Source of the DNA: Dactylosporangium siamense
GTDB lineage: Bacteria; Actinomycetota; Actinomycetes; Mycobacteriales; Micromonosporaceae
Direction of reading: 5' to 3'
Assembly (NCBI RefSeq): GCF_016862795.1
Contig: NZ_BONQ01000077.1
Location: forward strand, 124,001 to 188,000
DNA length: 64,000 nucleotides
Part shown: piece by piece, positions 31,923 through 40,287 of the stretch
Position numbering within the stretch: the first letter of the stretch is position 1
Layout of the letters: each line of letters opens with the position of its first letter
Made by a program: the position numbers and the translations under genes
Notes under the pieces: generated by a model
Databases searched by the model: none
The model's input: the letters and a program-made list of their open reading frames with translations, nothing else
Told to the model about the DNA's origin: nothing

Positions 31923-34228
31923 GGCCGACCCGGCCGACCCGGCCGGTCCGGCGTCGTCCTCCGCCTCGGCGCGAATCCCGCCGGCTCATGACTCGGCACG
32001 ATCCCCGCCGGGCTTTGACTCGGCGCGATCCCCGCCGGTTCATGACTCGGCGCGATCCCCGCCGGGCTTTGACTCGGCGCGAATCCCGCCGGGCCATGGA
32101 CCGGCTCGACCCCCGTCGGTTCATGGCCCGGTGCGGCCCCCGAAGGTCCGCGCTGCGGCGGGACGGCGGCCGCGGCCAGGCCGGTGCGCGCCATGACCTG
32201 CCAGCGCTGCCGCCCGCCGAGCAGGGCGGCGACCGTGGACTGCACGACGACCAGGTACAGCAGCTGCCGGTACACCACCTGCTGCAGCGGCACGGTCCAC
32301 AGCGACCCCAGCCGCTCCCGGTCGAGCCGCAGCGCGTATCCGGCGGCGAGGACCTGCAGGGCGGTGAAGCCGCACCACACCGCCGCCACCTGCGCCGGCG
32401 GCAGGAAGAACAGGCTGTAGACGGCGTAGACGTCGACCAGCGGCGCGGTCAGCGGCAGCAGCATCTGGAACACCGCCAGGTAGACCAGCCCGCGCCGGCC
32501 GAGCTGCCCGCGCTCGCGCAGCGCCCGGCGGTGCTTCCAGGCCGCCTGCATCGTGCCGTAGCACCACCGGTACCGCTGCCGCCACAGCTGCCGCAGCGTC
32601 GCCGGCGCCTCCGTCCAGGCGACGGCACGCTCCGCGTACACGGCGCGCCACCCGGCCCGCAGCACCGCCATCGTCAGGTCGGTGTCCTCGGCGAGGGTGT
32701 CGCCCGGCACGCCGTCGACGTCCAGCAGCGCGGCCCGCCGGAACGCGCCGATCGCGCCCGGGATCGTCGGCATGCACTCGCCGAGGTCGAACATGCGCCG
32801 GTCGAGGTTGAAACCGACGACGTACTCCAGGTGCTGCCAGCGGCCGAGCAGCCCGCCCCGGTTGGCGACCTTGGTGTTGCCGCTGACCGCGCCGACGGAC
32901 GGATCGGCGAAGGGCTGGACCAGCCGGCCGACGGCGTCGGGCTCGAAGACGGTGTCGCCGTCCACCAGGACCAGCAGCTGGCCGCGGGCCGCCGCGACAC
33001 CGGCGTTCAACGCGGCCGGCTTCCCGGCGTTCGCCTGGCGGATCAGCCGCACCCCGGGCAGGCCGAGGCGCGTCACCACCGCTGCGGTGGCGTCGGTGGA
33101 GCCGTCGTCGACGACGATGACCTCGAGCTGCGGGTAGTCGTTGCCGACCAGCGACCGGACCGTCGCGGCGATGTTCGCCGCCTCGTTGTAGGCCGGGACG
33201 ACGACCGACACCAGCCCGAAGCTCCGCAACGGCCGGCGGCCCTGCGCCGCGGCCCGGCGGGCGTGCCGGCGCGCCGCGATCACCTGGACGGCCAGCCGGA
33301 GCAGGGCGAGGGCGGTGCCGGCGACGATCAGCCACCACATCGCCGCGCTGACCCAGCCGGCACCCGCCTGCGCCCAGCGCAGCGCGTGCCCGCGGGCGAC
33401 CGTCCCGGCGCCGGCCGGCTCGTCGGGCGGCAGGCCGATCCCTTCGGAGACGGTCACGAACCGCGGGCCACCCGCCCCGGACACGATCCGCTCGACCGCC
33501 GCCACCGTCTGCGAGCGGTCACCGCCGCCGTCGTGCAGCATCACCACGGCACCGGGGCCGGTGGCAGCGGGCAGCGCCGCCGCGACGATCGCGTCCACCC
33601 CCGGCCGGCGCCAGTCCTCGGTGTCGCGGTCGGTCAGGACGGTGAGGTAGCCGGACGCGGCGCGGACCGTCGCGAGGTCGGGCAGCGCCGACGGCGTCGA
33701 GGAGTACGGCGGTCGCATCAGCCGCACCGTCCGGCCCGTGGCGGCGGCGATCGCGTTGCGGGTCAGGTCCAGCTCGAGCCGCTGCCGCCAGGCCGGCAGG
33801 GTGGCGAGGTCGGCGTGGGTGAAGGTGTGGACGCCGAGCTCGTGGCCCTCGGCGACGATGCGCCGCACCAGCTCCGGGTGCTGGTTGACCCGCGCGCCGA
33901 CGACGAAGAACGTGGCCCGGGCGTGGTGGCGGCGCAGCGCGTCCAGGATCAGCGGCGTCCATCTGGGGTCGGGGCCGTCGTCGAAGGTGAGCGCGACCGC
34001 CCCGGCCGGGATCGCGGCGGAGCGCACCGCGCCGCCGGCGTCGACCTGCAGCACCGGGCCGGTCCCGGCGGGCAGCACCGACGCGCCCGTCACGGGCGCC
34101 GGGCCCTGCTCGCCGCCGACCCCGGTCACCCAGCCGTTGAGGCACAGCTCGGCGAGCAGCACGGCCATCCCGAGCAGCAGCAGGAGCCAGTGCGCGCGCG
34201 GCGCCCGGCGGGAGACGTGTCTGGCCAC
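31919..34228 (-). CDS. Polysaccharide deacetylase-glycosyltransferase (GT2) fusion
   Basis: The 769-residue product has a signal-anchor helix (residues 14-34) and then a NodB deacetylase domain (about 75-265) with the TFDDGPDP metal motif, HTFTHADL second metal His pair and RPPYSS. A membrane helix follows near residue 300, then a GT2 processive transferase (about 340-570) with VVPAYNEAANI, VDDGSTDAT, LVDGDTVFEPD, EDTDL and the QRYRW motif. Three or four more helices follow. This is like PgaC/NodC polymer synthases fused to a deacetylase outside. It would make and trim a beta-linked GlcNAc-type glycan. It ends in a 9-residue repeat tail. Confidence 0.9.
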   Translation of the reverse strand: MARHVSRRAPRAHWLLLLLGMAVLLAELCLNGWVTGVGGEQGPAPVTGASVLPAGTGPVLQVDAGGAVRSAAIPAGAVALTFDDGPDPRWTPLILDALRRHHARATFFVVGARVNQHPELVRRIVAEGHELGVHTFTHADLATLPAWRQRLELDLTRNAIAAATGRTVRLMRPPYSSTPSALPDLATVRAASGYLTVLTDRDTEDWRRPGVDAIVAAALPAATGPGAVVMLHDGGGDRSQTVAAVERIVSGAGGPRFVTVSEGIGLPPDEPAGAGTVARGHALRWAQAGAGWVSAAMWWLIVAGTALALLRLAVQVIAARRHARRAAAQGRRPLRSFGLVSVVVPAYNEAANIAATVRSLVGNDYPQLEVIVVDDGSTDATAAVVTRLGLPGVRLIRQANAGKPAALNAGVAAARGQLLVLVDGDTVFEPDAVGRLVQPFADPSVGAVSGNTKVANRGGLLGRWQHLEYVVGFNLDRRMFDLGECMPTIPGAIGAFRRAALLDVDGVPGDTLAEDTDLTMAVLRAGWRAVYAERAVAWTEAPATLRQLWRQRYRWCYGTMQAAWKHRRALRERGQLGRRGLVYLAVFQMLLPLTAPLVDVYAVYSLFFLPPAQVAAVWCGFTALQVLAAGYALRLDRERLGSLWTVPLQQVVYRQLLYLVVVQSTVAALLGGRQRWQVMARTGLAAAAVPPQRGPSGAAPGHEPTGVEPVHGPAGFAPSQSPAGIAPSHEPAGIAPSQSPAGIVPSHEPAGFAPRRRTTPDRPGRPGRP
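31984..32145. repeat. 27-bp tandem repeat, six units, in the synthase C-terminal tail
   Basis: Six in-frame 27-bp units start at 31984, 32011, 32038, 32065, 32092 and 32119. They code for 9-residue units of the form PSHEPAGIA and PSQSPAGIA, mostly alternating. The four units from 31984 to 32091 are closest to each other. The repeats form a Pro-rich cytoplasmic tail. Confidence 0.85.
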
Positions 34229-34230
34229 GG

Positions 34231-34620
34231 CTACTTCGTCCGGCTCGGCTTCGGGTTGCCCGGGTGCGACGTCTTGCGGTTGTCGTGCGGCTCGCTCGCC
34301 GACGGCGACCCGGCGGTGCTGCCCGGGCCGGCCGGACCGGTGGTCGCGGTGCCGCCGGCGCTCCTCGCCGGCGACGGGCGGACCGGTGCGCCGGTCCCCC
34401 GGGGGGCCGGGCTGGCGCCGGGCTCCGCGCCGTCGCGATGGACGCCGCCCTGGCCGCTCTGCGGGAGCCCCGGCAGCGGCACCGGCGAGGTGCCCAGCAG
34501 CCCGGCGACCAGCAGCAGCGAGCCGGCCGCGAGCAGCACGCCGAGGCCGGCGCCGAGGCTGGTGAACAGCCTGCGACGCCGGCCGCTGCGGTCAACGAAG
34601 ACCGGGTCGACCAGGTTCAC
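34231..34620 (-). CDS. Small membrane-anchored Pro/Ser-rich protein upstream of the synthase
   Basis: The 129-residue product has a basic start (VFVDRSGRRRRLF), one membrane helix (GAGLGVLLAAGSLLLVAGLL) and a low-complexity outer tail rich in Pro, Gly and Ser that ends in basic residues (HPGNPKPSRTK). The stop lies 2 bp before the GTG of the deacetylase-glycosyltransferase, so it heads that operon. It may be an accessory subunit of the synthase. No domain is recognised. Confidence 0.65.
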   Translation of the reverse strand: MNLVDPVFVDRSGRRRRLFTSLGAGLGVLLAAGSLLLVAGLLGTSPVPLPGLPQSGQGGVHRDGAEPGASPAPRGTGAPVRPSPARSAGGTATTGPAGPGSTAGSPSASEPHDNRKTSHPGNPKPSRTK

Positions 34621-34646
34621 GGGAGAAGGAGCGGTGCAGCCCCTCC

Positions 34647-34713
34647 GGGCGTTACGGGGCTCGGGGCGTTACGGGGTGACGGGCGTTACGGGTGATGGGC
34701 GTTACGGGGTGAT
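34647..34713. repeat. 16-17 bp tandem repeat, four units
   Basis: Units beginning GGGCGTTACGGG start at 34647, 34664, 34681 and 34697. The last unit holds the TAA stop of the sugar-binding lipoprotein gene, so copies of the gene's end continue downstream. It fills most of the 81-bp gap before the next gene. Confidence 0.8.
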
Positions 34714-36072
34714 GCCGGTGTTCGTCGGGTCCTGCAGGGCCTCGTCGATGTCGGCGGTCGTCTTCGACATGATCGCCTGGACCTGGTCCCGGGTCAGGGC
34801 GCCCGGCGCGCTCCACAGCTCCCGCAGGTCCTTCGCGATGATGGACTCCACGATGATCCAGGCGGACACCGACGGATACATCTTCCCGTGCGGGATCATC
34901 TCGCGGAACGCGGCGTATGCCGGCTCGGTCGCCAGCTTGGTGCCCTCGATCGCCTCGGTGCGGGCGGGCCACAGGCCGGAGTTGACGCTGTAGCGCTGCT
35001 GGCTGGCCTTGCCCGTCAGGTACCGGACGAACTCGAAGGCCGCCTCGGGGTGCTTGGCCGTCTTCAGGATGCCGAGGTTGGAGCCGCCGAGGAAGCCGAA
35101 CGTGCCCGCCTTGCCGGCCGGCATCGGCGCGGTGGACCAGCCGGCCTTGAGACCCGCCCGGCTGGTGTCGGAGGCGAACTCCGCGACCGACTGCGAGTTG
35201 TCGATGGTGATCGCGCCGGTGCCCTCGGCGAACGCCCGGGGCACGTCGCTGGAGGACAGCGCCATTGCCTTGGGGTCGTCGTAGAGGCCGATGAGCCGCT
35301 GGTAGTAGCTCACCCCGTCGATCGCGGCGGGCTCGGCGAGCATCGACTTGGTGCCGTCGTCCTTGATCAGGTCGCCGCCGGAGGCCCAGATGAAGGGGGC
35401 CACGTTGTGGATGATGCCGAAGTTGTTCTGCAGGCCGATGGCGAGCGGGGCGACCCCGACGTCCGACGCCTTGATCTTCTGCAGGGTCGTCTCGAAGGAG
35501 TCCCAGGTCGCGAACGCCGCCTTCGGGTCGAGGCCGACCTGCTGCAGGACGTCGGTGCGGTAGAACAGGGCCCGGATGTCGATCAGCCACGGCATGGCGG
35601 TGATGTCCGAGGAGGTGATGAGGTGGCTGGAGCTCCAGCTCGCCTTGGCGAACACGTCCTCGCCGCCGACCGCCGCGATCTCCTCGATGCTGTAGGGGCG
35701 CAGCGCCCCGATCGAGCTGAAACCCGCCACCCAGGTGGTGCCCAGGACCGTCACGTCCGGCCCTTCGCCGCTGGTCGAGGCGGTGCTGAGCCTGGTCAGC
35801 GCCTCGTCCCAGGGCACCCGGACCGGGTTGACGGTGATGTTCGGGTGCGCCTTGTGGAACTCCTCGGTCTCGGTGACCACGGCCTGGTCCTGCACCGGTC
35901 CGCCGTAGGGCATGTACCAGAAGTCGATCGTGACCGGCGGCTGGTCGGCGGCGTACCCCACGCCGCCGGCGCCCTCGCCGTCCTTCTTCGCGCACGCGGC
36001 CGCGGGCAGAAGCGTCGCGGCGGCGGCGGCCGCGGTCATGATCAGCCGGCGACGGCTGAGGCTGCGCTGCAC
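34702..36072 (-). CDS. Extracellular sugar-binding lipoprotein (SBP family 1)
   Basis: The product has 456 residues from GTG 36072, with a G-rich ribosome site upstream. The leader SLSRRRLIMTAAAAAATLLP has twin Arg and leads to AAAC, a Tat-type lipoprotein signal. The mature part has the family 1 fold: PVTIDFWYMPYGGP start, EEFHKAHPNITVNPVRVPW, TSGEGPDVTVLGTTW, and GFLGGSNLGILK near the ligand hinge. It would bind an oligosaccharide for an ABC importer. No permease or ATPase gene is nearby, so it is an orphan and must use a remote permease. It is divergent from the GGDEF gene. Confidence 0.9.
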   Translation of the reverse strand: MQRSLSRRRLIMTAAAAAATLLPAAACAKKDGEGAGGVGYAADQPPVTIDFWYMPYGGPVQDQAVVTETEEFHKAHPNITVNPVRVPWDEALTRLSTASTSGEGPDVTVLGTTWVAGFSSIGALRPYSIEEIAAVGGEDVFAKASWSSSHLITSSDITAMPWLIDIRALFYRTDVLQQVGLDPKAAFATWDSFETTLQKIKASDVGVAPLAIGLQNNFGIIHNVAPFIWASGGDLIKDDGTKSMLAEPAAIDGVSYYQRLIGLYDDPKAMALSSSDVPRAFAEGTGAITIDNSQSVAEFASDTSRAGLKAGWSTAPMPAGKAGTFGFLGGSNLGILKTAKHPEAAFEFVRYLTGKASQQRYSVNSGLWPARTEAIEGTKLATEPAYAAFREMIPHGKMYPSVSAWIIVESIIAKDLRELWSAPGALTRDQVQAIMSKTTADIDEALQDPTNTGITP

Positions 36073-36182
36073 TGGGCACCCCCCGTTCCTCAGCTGACCC
36101 ATCGGCGCGGCCTCAGCGCTACTGAGAGCAAATCCCCAGCTCAAAACCCGAAGGTCGGGCCGCGCGTGCCGATCTCCAAGCC

Positions 36183-37355
36183 ATGCGACAGGTCGGGAAG
36201 CTCAGGTGGCGGTGGCCGCGCGTGCTGGCGCTCGCGGTCGTGCTGCTCGGCGGCGTGACCTTCGCCAACGTGCACCTGCACGGCAAGAGCCAGGTCCACG
36301 AGGCGACCCGGTCGCACCTCAGCGAGCTCAACATGCTGCTGCACGAGGAGAGCTCGGTGCTGTGGAAGGCCGTAGCCGACCGCAACTCGCCGGTGAACGT
36401 CGCCCGTGAGCTCGGCGAGAGCCGCATGCGGGAACGCGCCCTGCTCAAGGCGTTGCAGGGCGACCTGCCCGCGGGCACGCTCGCGGACCTCGAGAAGAGC
36501 GTGGCCGCGTACCGGGCGGTGCTGGACACCGAGCTCGGGCTGCTCGGCGTGGGCAAGATCAGCGAGGCGAAGGCGCTGGAGAAGCGGGAGACCGAGCCGC
36601 GGTTCGGCCGGCTCAACGCCCGGTTGCACAGCCTCGAGGACCAGGCGGCCGACGCCGCCGACCTGGCCAACAACATCGCCGACCTGGCGCTCGGCATCGC
36701 CATGACCGTCGCCGTCGCCGCGATCGGCCGGCTGCTGTACCGCTTCGAGCGCGAGCACCGCCTCACCACCAAGGCCAACGAGGAGATGCTCGAGCAGCAG
36801 CAGATCGCCCTCGACACGCTCGCCGAGCACGAGGCGCTGATCCGCCACCAGGCCTCGCACGACCCGCTGACCGGGCTGCCGAACCGGCGCCTGCTCACCG
36901 AGCTCCTCGAAGGCAGCGGCGGCCACGACCAGGCGCTGCTGCTGGTCGACCTGGACAACTTCAAGCCCGTCAACGACCAGCTCGGCCACGCCGCCGGCGA
37001 CGACCTCCTGGTCGGCGTCTCCAGCCGGCTGCTGTCCGCGGTGCGCGCCGACGACACCGTGGTCCGCCTCGGCGGCGACGAGTTCGCGATCGTGATCGCC
37101 GGCGGCGACGCCGGCATCGCGGTCCGGGTCGCCGAGCGGATCGTCACCGCGGTCGGCGACCCGTTCGAGATCGCCGGCACCGAGGTCCGCGTCGGCGCCA
37201 GCGTCGGGGTCGCGATCAGCGGCGGCGGCCGCGACGGCAACCAGCTCCTGCGCGACGCCGACATGGCCATGTACCAGGTGAAGCAGGGCAGCAAGGGCGG
37301 GTTCGCCGTGTACCACGAACCCGACGTCCGGCTGATCCACCAGGCCGTCCGGTAA
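36183..37355 (+). CDS. Membrane diguanylate cyclase (GGDEF)
   Basis: The 390-residue protein has two membrane helices (about 12-28 and 165-182) around an outer helical sensor of about 135 residues with 4-helix-bundle features. After a cytoplasmic coiled link (EEMLEQQQIALDTLAEHEAL) comes a GGDEF domain with DPLTGLPNRRLL and active loop RLGGDEFAIVIAGGD. The inhibitory site RxxD is present as RADD, five residues before GGDEF. It should join two GTP into cyclic di-GMP, with feedback by product. No EAL domain. It is divergent from the sugar-binding protein gene, and the end of the gene is duplicated downstream. Confidence 0.93.
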   Translation: MRQVGKLRWRWPRVLALAVVLLGGVTFANVHLHGKSQVHEATRSHLSELNMLLHEESSVLWKAVADRNSPVNVARELGESRMRERALLKALQGDLPAGTLADLEKSVAAYRAVLDTELGLLGVGKISEAKALEKRETEPRFGRLNARLHSLEDQAADAADLANNIADLALGIAMTVAVAAIGRLLYRFEREHRLTTKANEEMLEQQQIALDTLAEHEALIRHQASHDPLTGLPNRRLLTELLEGSGGHDQALLLVDLDNFKPVNDQLGHAAGDDLLVGVSSRLLSAVRADDTVVRLGGDEFAIVIAGGDAGIAVRVAERIVTAVGDPFEIAGTEVRVGASVGVAISGGGRDGNQLLRDADMAMYQVKQGSKGGFAVYHEPDVRLIHQAVR

Positions 37356-37399
37356 CGCGGCATCCGACCGCCGCCTGATCCCGGCCGTCCGGTAACGCG
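37332..37399. repeat. Direct repeat duplicating the 3' end of the GGDEF gene
   Basis: CTGATCC followed by GGCCGTCCGGTAACGCG occurs at 37332-37359 and, three bases shorter, at 37375-37399. The first copy holds the last codons and the TAA stop of the cyclase gene; the second is intergenic. Confidence 0.7.
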
Positions 37400-37451
37400 T
37401 CGGCGGGCTCCGGCGCTCCTTCCGCTCGAATGCGAGAGGAAGGAGTGGTGC

Positions 37452-38471
37452 ATGCGACGGGTGCTCGCACTGACGATGGTTGTGGCGGCGACCGTGTCTG
37501 CCGGGGCGGCGGCTCCGGCGTACGCCACTGCGACCGGCTCGGCGACCGCGACCGTGTTCTTCCCCAACCCGGTCCAGTCGCTCGGCCTGCAATACCTGAC
37601 GGACGGCAAGGACGCCGACAGCCCGGCGTTCGCACCCGCCTACCGCCGGGTCACGCTGACCGGCCTCGACGGATCGGGCGGGCTGTCCGGCCGATACGTG
37701 ACCGTGAAGAGCTCCACCGGCAAGGCGGCACTGGCGGTCGACGGCGCATTCCCCGCCTGGCACCGCGACGCCGATCAGTTCGAGCAGGTGATGGGCTACT
37801 ACTGGGTGACAACCGCCCAGCTGTACCTCCAGCACCTGGGCTTCGGTTCGACGCTGCGCCCTGTCAACCAGCGCCGGATCGAGCTGCGGATCGACCAGTA
37901 CGGCGGCGACAACTCGTTCTTCCGCGACGACAAGGCCAACATCACCCTCGGCAAGGGTGGGGTCGACGACGCGGAGGACGCGGAGGTCATCGTGCACGAG
38001 TACGGCCACTCGGTGCAGGACGGCCAGGTGCCGGGCTTCGGCACGACGCTGGAGTCGGGTGCGATCGGTGAGGCGTTCGGCGACTACCTCGCGGTGGCCG
38101 TCAGCAGTTGGGCGGCCGGCGCGCCGACCGGCACGCCGGAGGCGTGCGTCGCGGACTGGGACGCCGTGTCCTACACCAGCACCGTGCCGCACTGCCTGCG
38201 CCGGCTCGACGGCGCCAAGCACTACCCGCAGGACGTCGTCGGTGAGGTCCACGCCGACGGCGAGATCTGGTCCCGCGCCCTGTGGGACATCCGGGTGGCG
38301 CTCGGCGACACCAGGGCCAGCACCCTGATCGTGGAGGCGCAGTTCGCCTTCGCGGTCGACACCACGTTCGCGGCGGCGGCCCAGGCCACCGTGGACGCGG
38401 CCGCCCGGCTCTACGGCCCGACGGCCGCGCGGGCCACCTGGGCCGCCTTCGTGGCCCGCGGGTTGCTGTAG
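37452..38471 (+). CDS. Secreted M36/thermolysin-like zinc metalloprotease
   Basis: The 339-residue product has a signal peptide (VLALTMVVAATVSAGAAA) after a strong GGAAGGAG site. The zinc site is HEYGH in VIVHEYGHSVQDG (about residues 182-186), with the third ligand Glu in SGAIGEAFGDYLAVAVSSW. The segment QVMGYYWVTTAQLYLQHLGF and the order of motifs match M36 fungalysin-like peptidases. The usual large propeptide is missing; only about 110 residues precede the catalytic core. It should act outside the cell. A strong hairpin follows the stop. Confidence 0.87.
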   Translation: MRRVLALTMVVAATVSAGAAAPAYATATGSATATVFFPNPVQSLGLQYLTDGKDADSPAFAPAYRRVTLTGLDGSGGLSGRYVTVKSSTGKAALAVDGAFPAWHRDADQFEQVMGYYWVTTAQLYLQHLGFGSTLRPVNQRRIELRIDQYGGDNSFFRDDKANITLGKGGVDDAEDAEVIVHEYGHSVQDGQVPGFGTTLESGAIGEAFGDYLAVAVSSWAAGAPTGTPEACVADWDAVSYTSTVPHCLRRLDGAKHYPQDVVGEVHADGEIWSRALWDIRVALGDTRASTLIVEAQFAFAVDTTFAAAAQATVDAAARLYGPTAARATWAAFVARGLL

Positions 38472-38478
38472 TGGGATC

Positions 38479-38518
38479 TTGCTCCGGATCGCCGTACCGT
38501 CCCGGCGGTCCGGAGCAA
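38479..38518 (+). terminator. Hairpin terminator after the metalloprotease
   Basis: TTGCTCCGGATCGCCG pairs with CGGCGGTCCGGAGCAA over 16 bp with one G-T pair, around an 8-base loop, starting 8 bp past the stop. It ends at a possible ATG at 38518, which argues for the later start at 38530 for the next gene. Confidence 0.75.
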
Positions 38519-38529
38519 TGATTGGGCTC

Positions 38530-39390
38530 ATGAAGCTGGGTCTGCACTACTGGAACTTCTCGACGCCGGCCGATCCGGCGGCCATCGCACCGACGCTCAA
38601 GGAGACCGCGCTCATCGCCGAGCAGTCGGGCGTGCACTCCTTCACCGTCATGGACCACTACTTCCAGATGGAGGCCATGGCACCGGCGGACGAGCCGATG
38701 CTGGAGGGCTACACCACCCTGGGCTACCTCGCGGCGCTCACCGACCGCATGACGCTGGGCCTGCTGGTGACCGGGGTGATGTACCGCCACCCGGGCCTGC
38801 TCGCGAAGATCGTCACCACGCTGGACGTGCTGTCCGCCGGGCGCGCCCGCCTCGGCATCGGCGCCTCCTGGTACGAGCGGGAGCAGCGCGGCCTCGGCGT
38901 GCCGGTCGTGCCGATGGGGGAGCGCTTCGAACGGCTCGAGGAGACACTGCAGATCTGCCTGCAGATGTGGAGCGACGACAACGGCCCCTACCAGGGCACC
39001 CACTACCAGCTGGCGGAGACGCTCAACTTCCCGCCGCCGCTGGGCCGCCCGCGCCCGCTGATCATGGTCGGCGGCGGTGGCGAGAAGAAGACGCTGCGGC
39101 TGGTCGCGAAGTACGCCGACGCCTGCAACATCTTCGCCAACAACCCGGACGAGGTCGCGGCGAAGCTCGACGTGCTGCGCGGGCACTGCGCCGCCGAGGG
39201 CCGCGACTACGACACGATCCTGAAGACCGCGGTCGTCACCCGGCCGCCGCTCGCCGACCCGGACGCGTGGCTGCGCGACGTCGAGGCGTACGGCCGGCTC
39301 AGCATCGCCGAGGTCATGACGATGCCGGACCGCCACCCGGTCGAGTTCGCCAACGCCCTGGCGAAGGAGATCATCCCCCGGCTGCCGTGA
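38530..39390 (+). CDS. LLM-class F420-dependent oxidoreductase
   Basis: The 286-residue product is a luciferase-like TIM barrel. It begins KLGLHYWNFS, with FTVMDHYFQM (strand 2 end), TLGYLAALTDRMTLGLLVTG, HPGLLAKIVTTLDVLSAGRA and LGIGASWYEREQRGLG, then PLIMVGGGGEKKTLRLVAKY near the phosphate site. These are marks of F420-using members of the family in actinobacteria. The substrate is unknown. ATG 38530 is chosen because a hairpin covers the upstream ATG. The 3' end overlaps the convergent APH-like gene by 20 bp. Confidence 0.9.
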   Translation: MKLGLHYWNFSTPADPAAIAPTLKETALIAEQSGVHSFTVMDHYFQMEAMAPADEPMLEGYTTLGYLAALTDRMTLGLLVTGVMYRHPGLLAKIVTTLDVLSAGRARLGIGASWYEREQRGLGVPVVPMGERFERLEETLQICLQMWSDDNGPYQGTHYQLAETLNFPPPLGRPRPLIMVGGGGEKKTLRLVAKYADACNIFANNPDEVAAKLDVLRGHCAAEGRDYDTILKTAVVTRPPLADPDAWLRDVEAYGRLSIAEVMTMPDRHPVEFANALAKEIIPRLP

Positions 39391-40123
39391 ACCCGTCTCC
39401 GCTGAGCAGGGCGATGTCGTCGAGGTAATGGTCGAGGTCGCCGCGGGCGATGTGGGCGGCGAACGCCTCGTCGCCGGCGGCGGCCGCGGTGCGCATGTGC
39501 TCCGTCAGGTCGCGCAGGCGGGGCACCACCGCCGCGCGGGTGGCCCGGCGCAGCGCATCGTCGGCGCCGTACGCGTCGAAGAACAGCGCCAGCCGCTCCT
39601 CGACCCGCGGCCCGGCGGCCGAGCCGAGCGGCACGAACCGGTAGATCGCGTAGCCCAGGTCCCACGATCGCGGCCCCGGCGCGGCCGTGTCGAAGTCGAT
39701 CAGGCCGACCGCCCGACCGCCCTCGTAGACGCAGTTGTACGGCGCGGGATCGTTGTGGCAGATCACCTCGATCGGCTCCACGGCCGGCTTCTGCCAGCCG
39801 TCGCGCCAGCTCGCGGCGACGTCGGCGGTCGCGTCGTGGTAGGCCCGCAGCAGCCGGGCGGCGCTGGTCAGTGCGGTGTCACCGGCCACCTCCGGCGTCC
39901 ACGGGTCGTGCCCGACCTCGCCGGGCAGGTAACCGAACACGTCCCGCCCGGCCGGGTCGGTGCCGAACGACCGGGGCGCGCCGGTGAAGCCGCGGGTCTG
40001 CAGGTGCTCGAAGAGCTGGTGGACCCGGGGGCTCCAGGCCTGGGCCGGCCGCCGGACCGTCGCGCCGACCCGCACGACCCGGTTGATCCCGCCGCCCGCG
40101 AGGACCTCTTCCTGCGAGTTCAT
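39371..40123 (-). CDS. Aminoglycoside phosphotransferase (APH)-family kinase
   Basis: The 250-residue protein has the kinase-like core of the APH family. The catalytic loop is VICHNDPAPYNCVYEGG (HxDxxxxN form) and the metal Asp is in VGLIDFDTAAPGPRSWDLGY. The N-lobe is short, with RVVRVGATVRRPAQAW in place of a full Gly-rich loop. Family members phosphorylate aminoglycosides, choline, homoserine or other small molecules, so resistance cannot be claimed. The start ATG is at 40123. Confidence 0.88.
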   Translation of the reverse strand: MNSQEEVLAGGGINRVVRVGATVRRPAQAWSPRVHQLFEHLQTRGFTGAPRSFGTDPAGRDVFGYLPGEVGHDPWTPEVAGDTALTSAARLLRAYHDATADVAASWRDGWQKPAVEPIEVICHNDPAPYNCVYEGGRAVGLIDFDTAAPGPRSWDLGYAIYRFVPLGSAAGPRVEERLALFFDAYGADDALRRATRAAVVPRLRDLTEHMRTAAAAGDEAFAAHIARGDLDHYLDDIALLSGDGFTAAGG

Positions 40124-40287
40124 GGAGCCCAACCTTTCACGGATCTTCCCGATCCGCTGCCCTCGATGCCGCCCGGCGGGCTGTCCGAGGTGCTCCCGGG
40201 GGCTGTCCGAAAGGACTGGTTCATCCGCAAAAGCGGCGACCTCGCACGGGGCGTCACCTTGGTTCGCATCCTGGCGTTGGTCCGTTG

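Noticed and set aside
31984-32145. CRISPR-like array
   Set aside because: Units abut with no unique spacers and keep the reading frame of the synthase tail.
38518-38529. Upstream ATG for the F420-type oxidoreductase
   Set aside because: It lies at the foot of a strong hairpin and has no well-spaced ribosome site.
39371-40123. Aminoglycoside resistance gene
   Set aside because: The APH fold is shared with many other small-molecule kinases and there is no resistance context.
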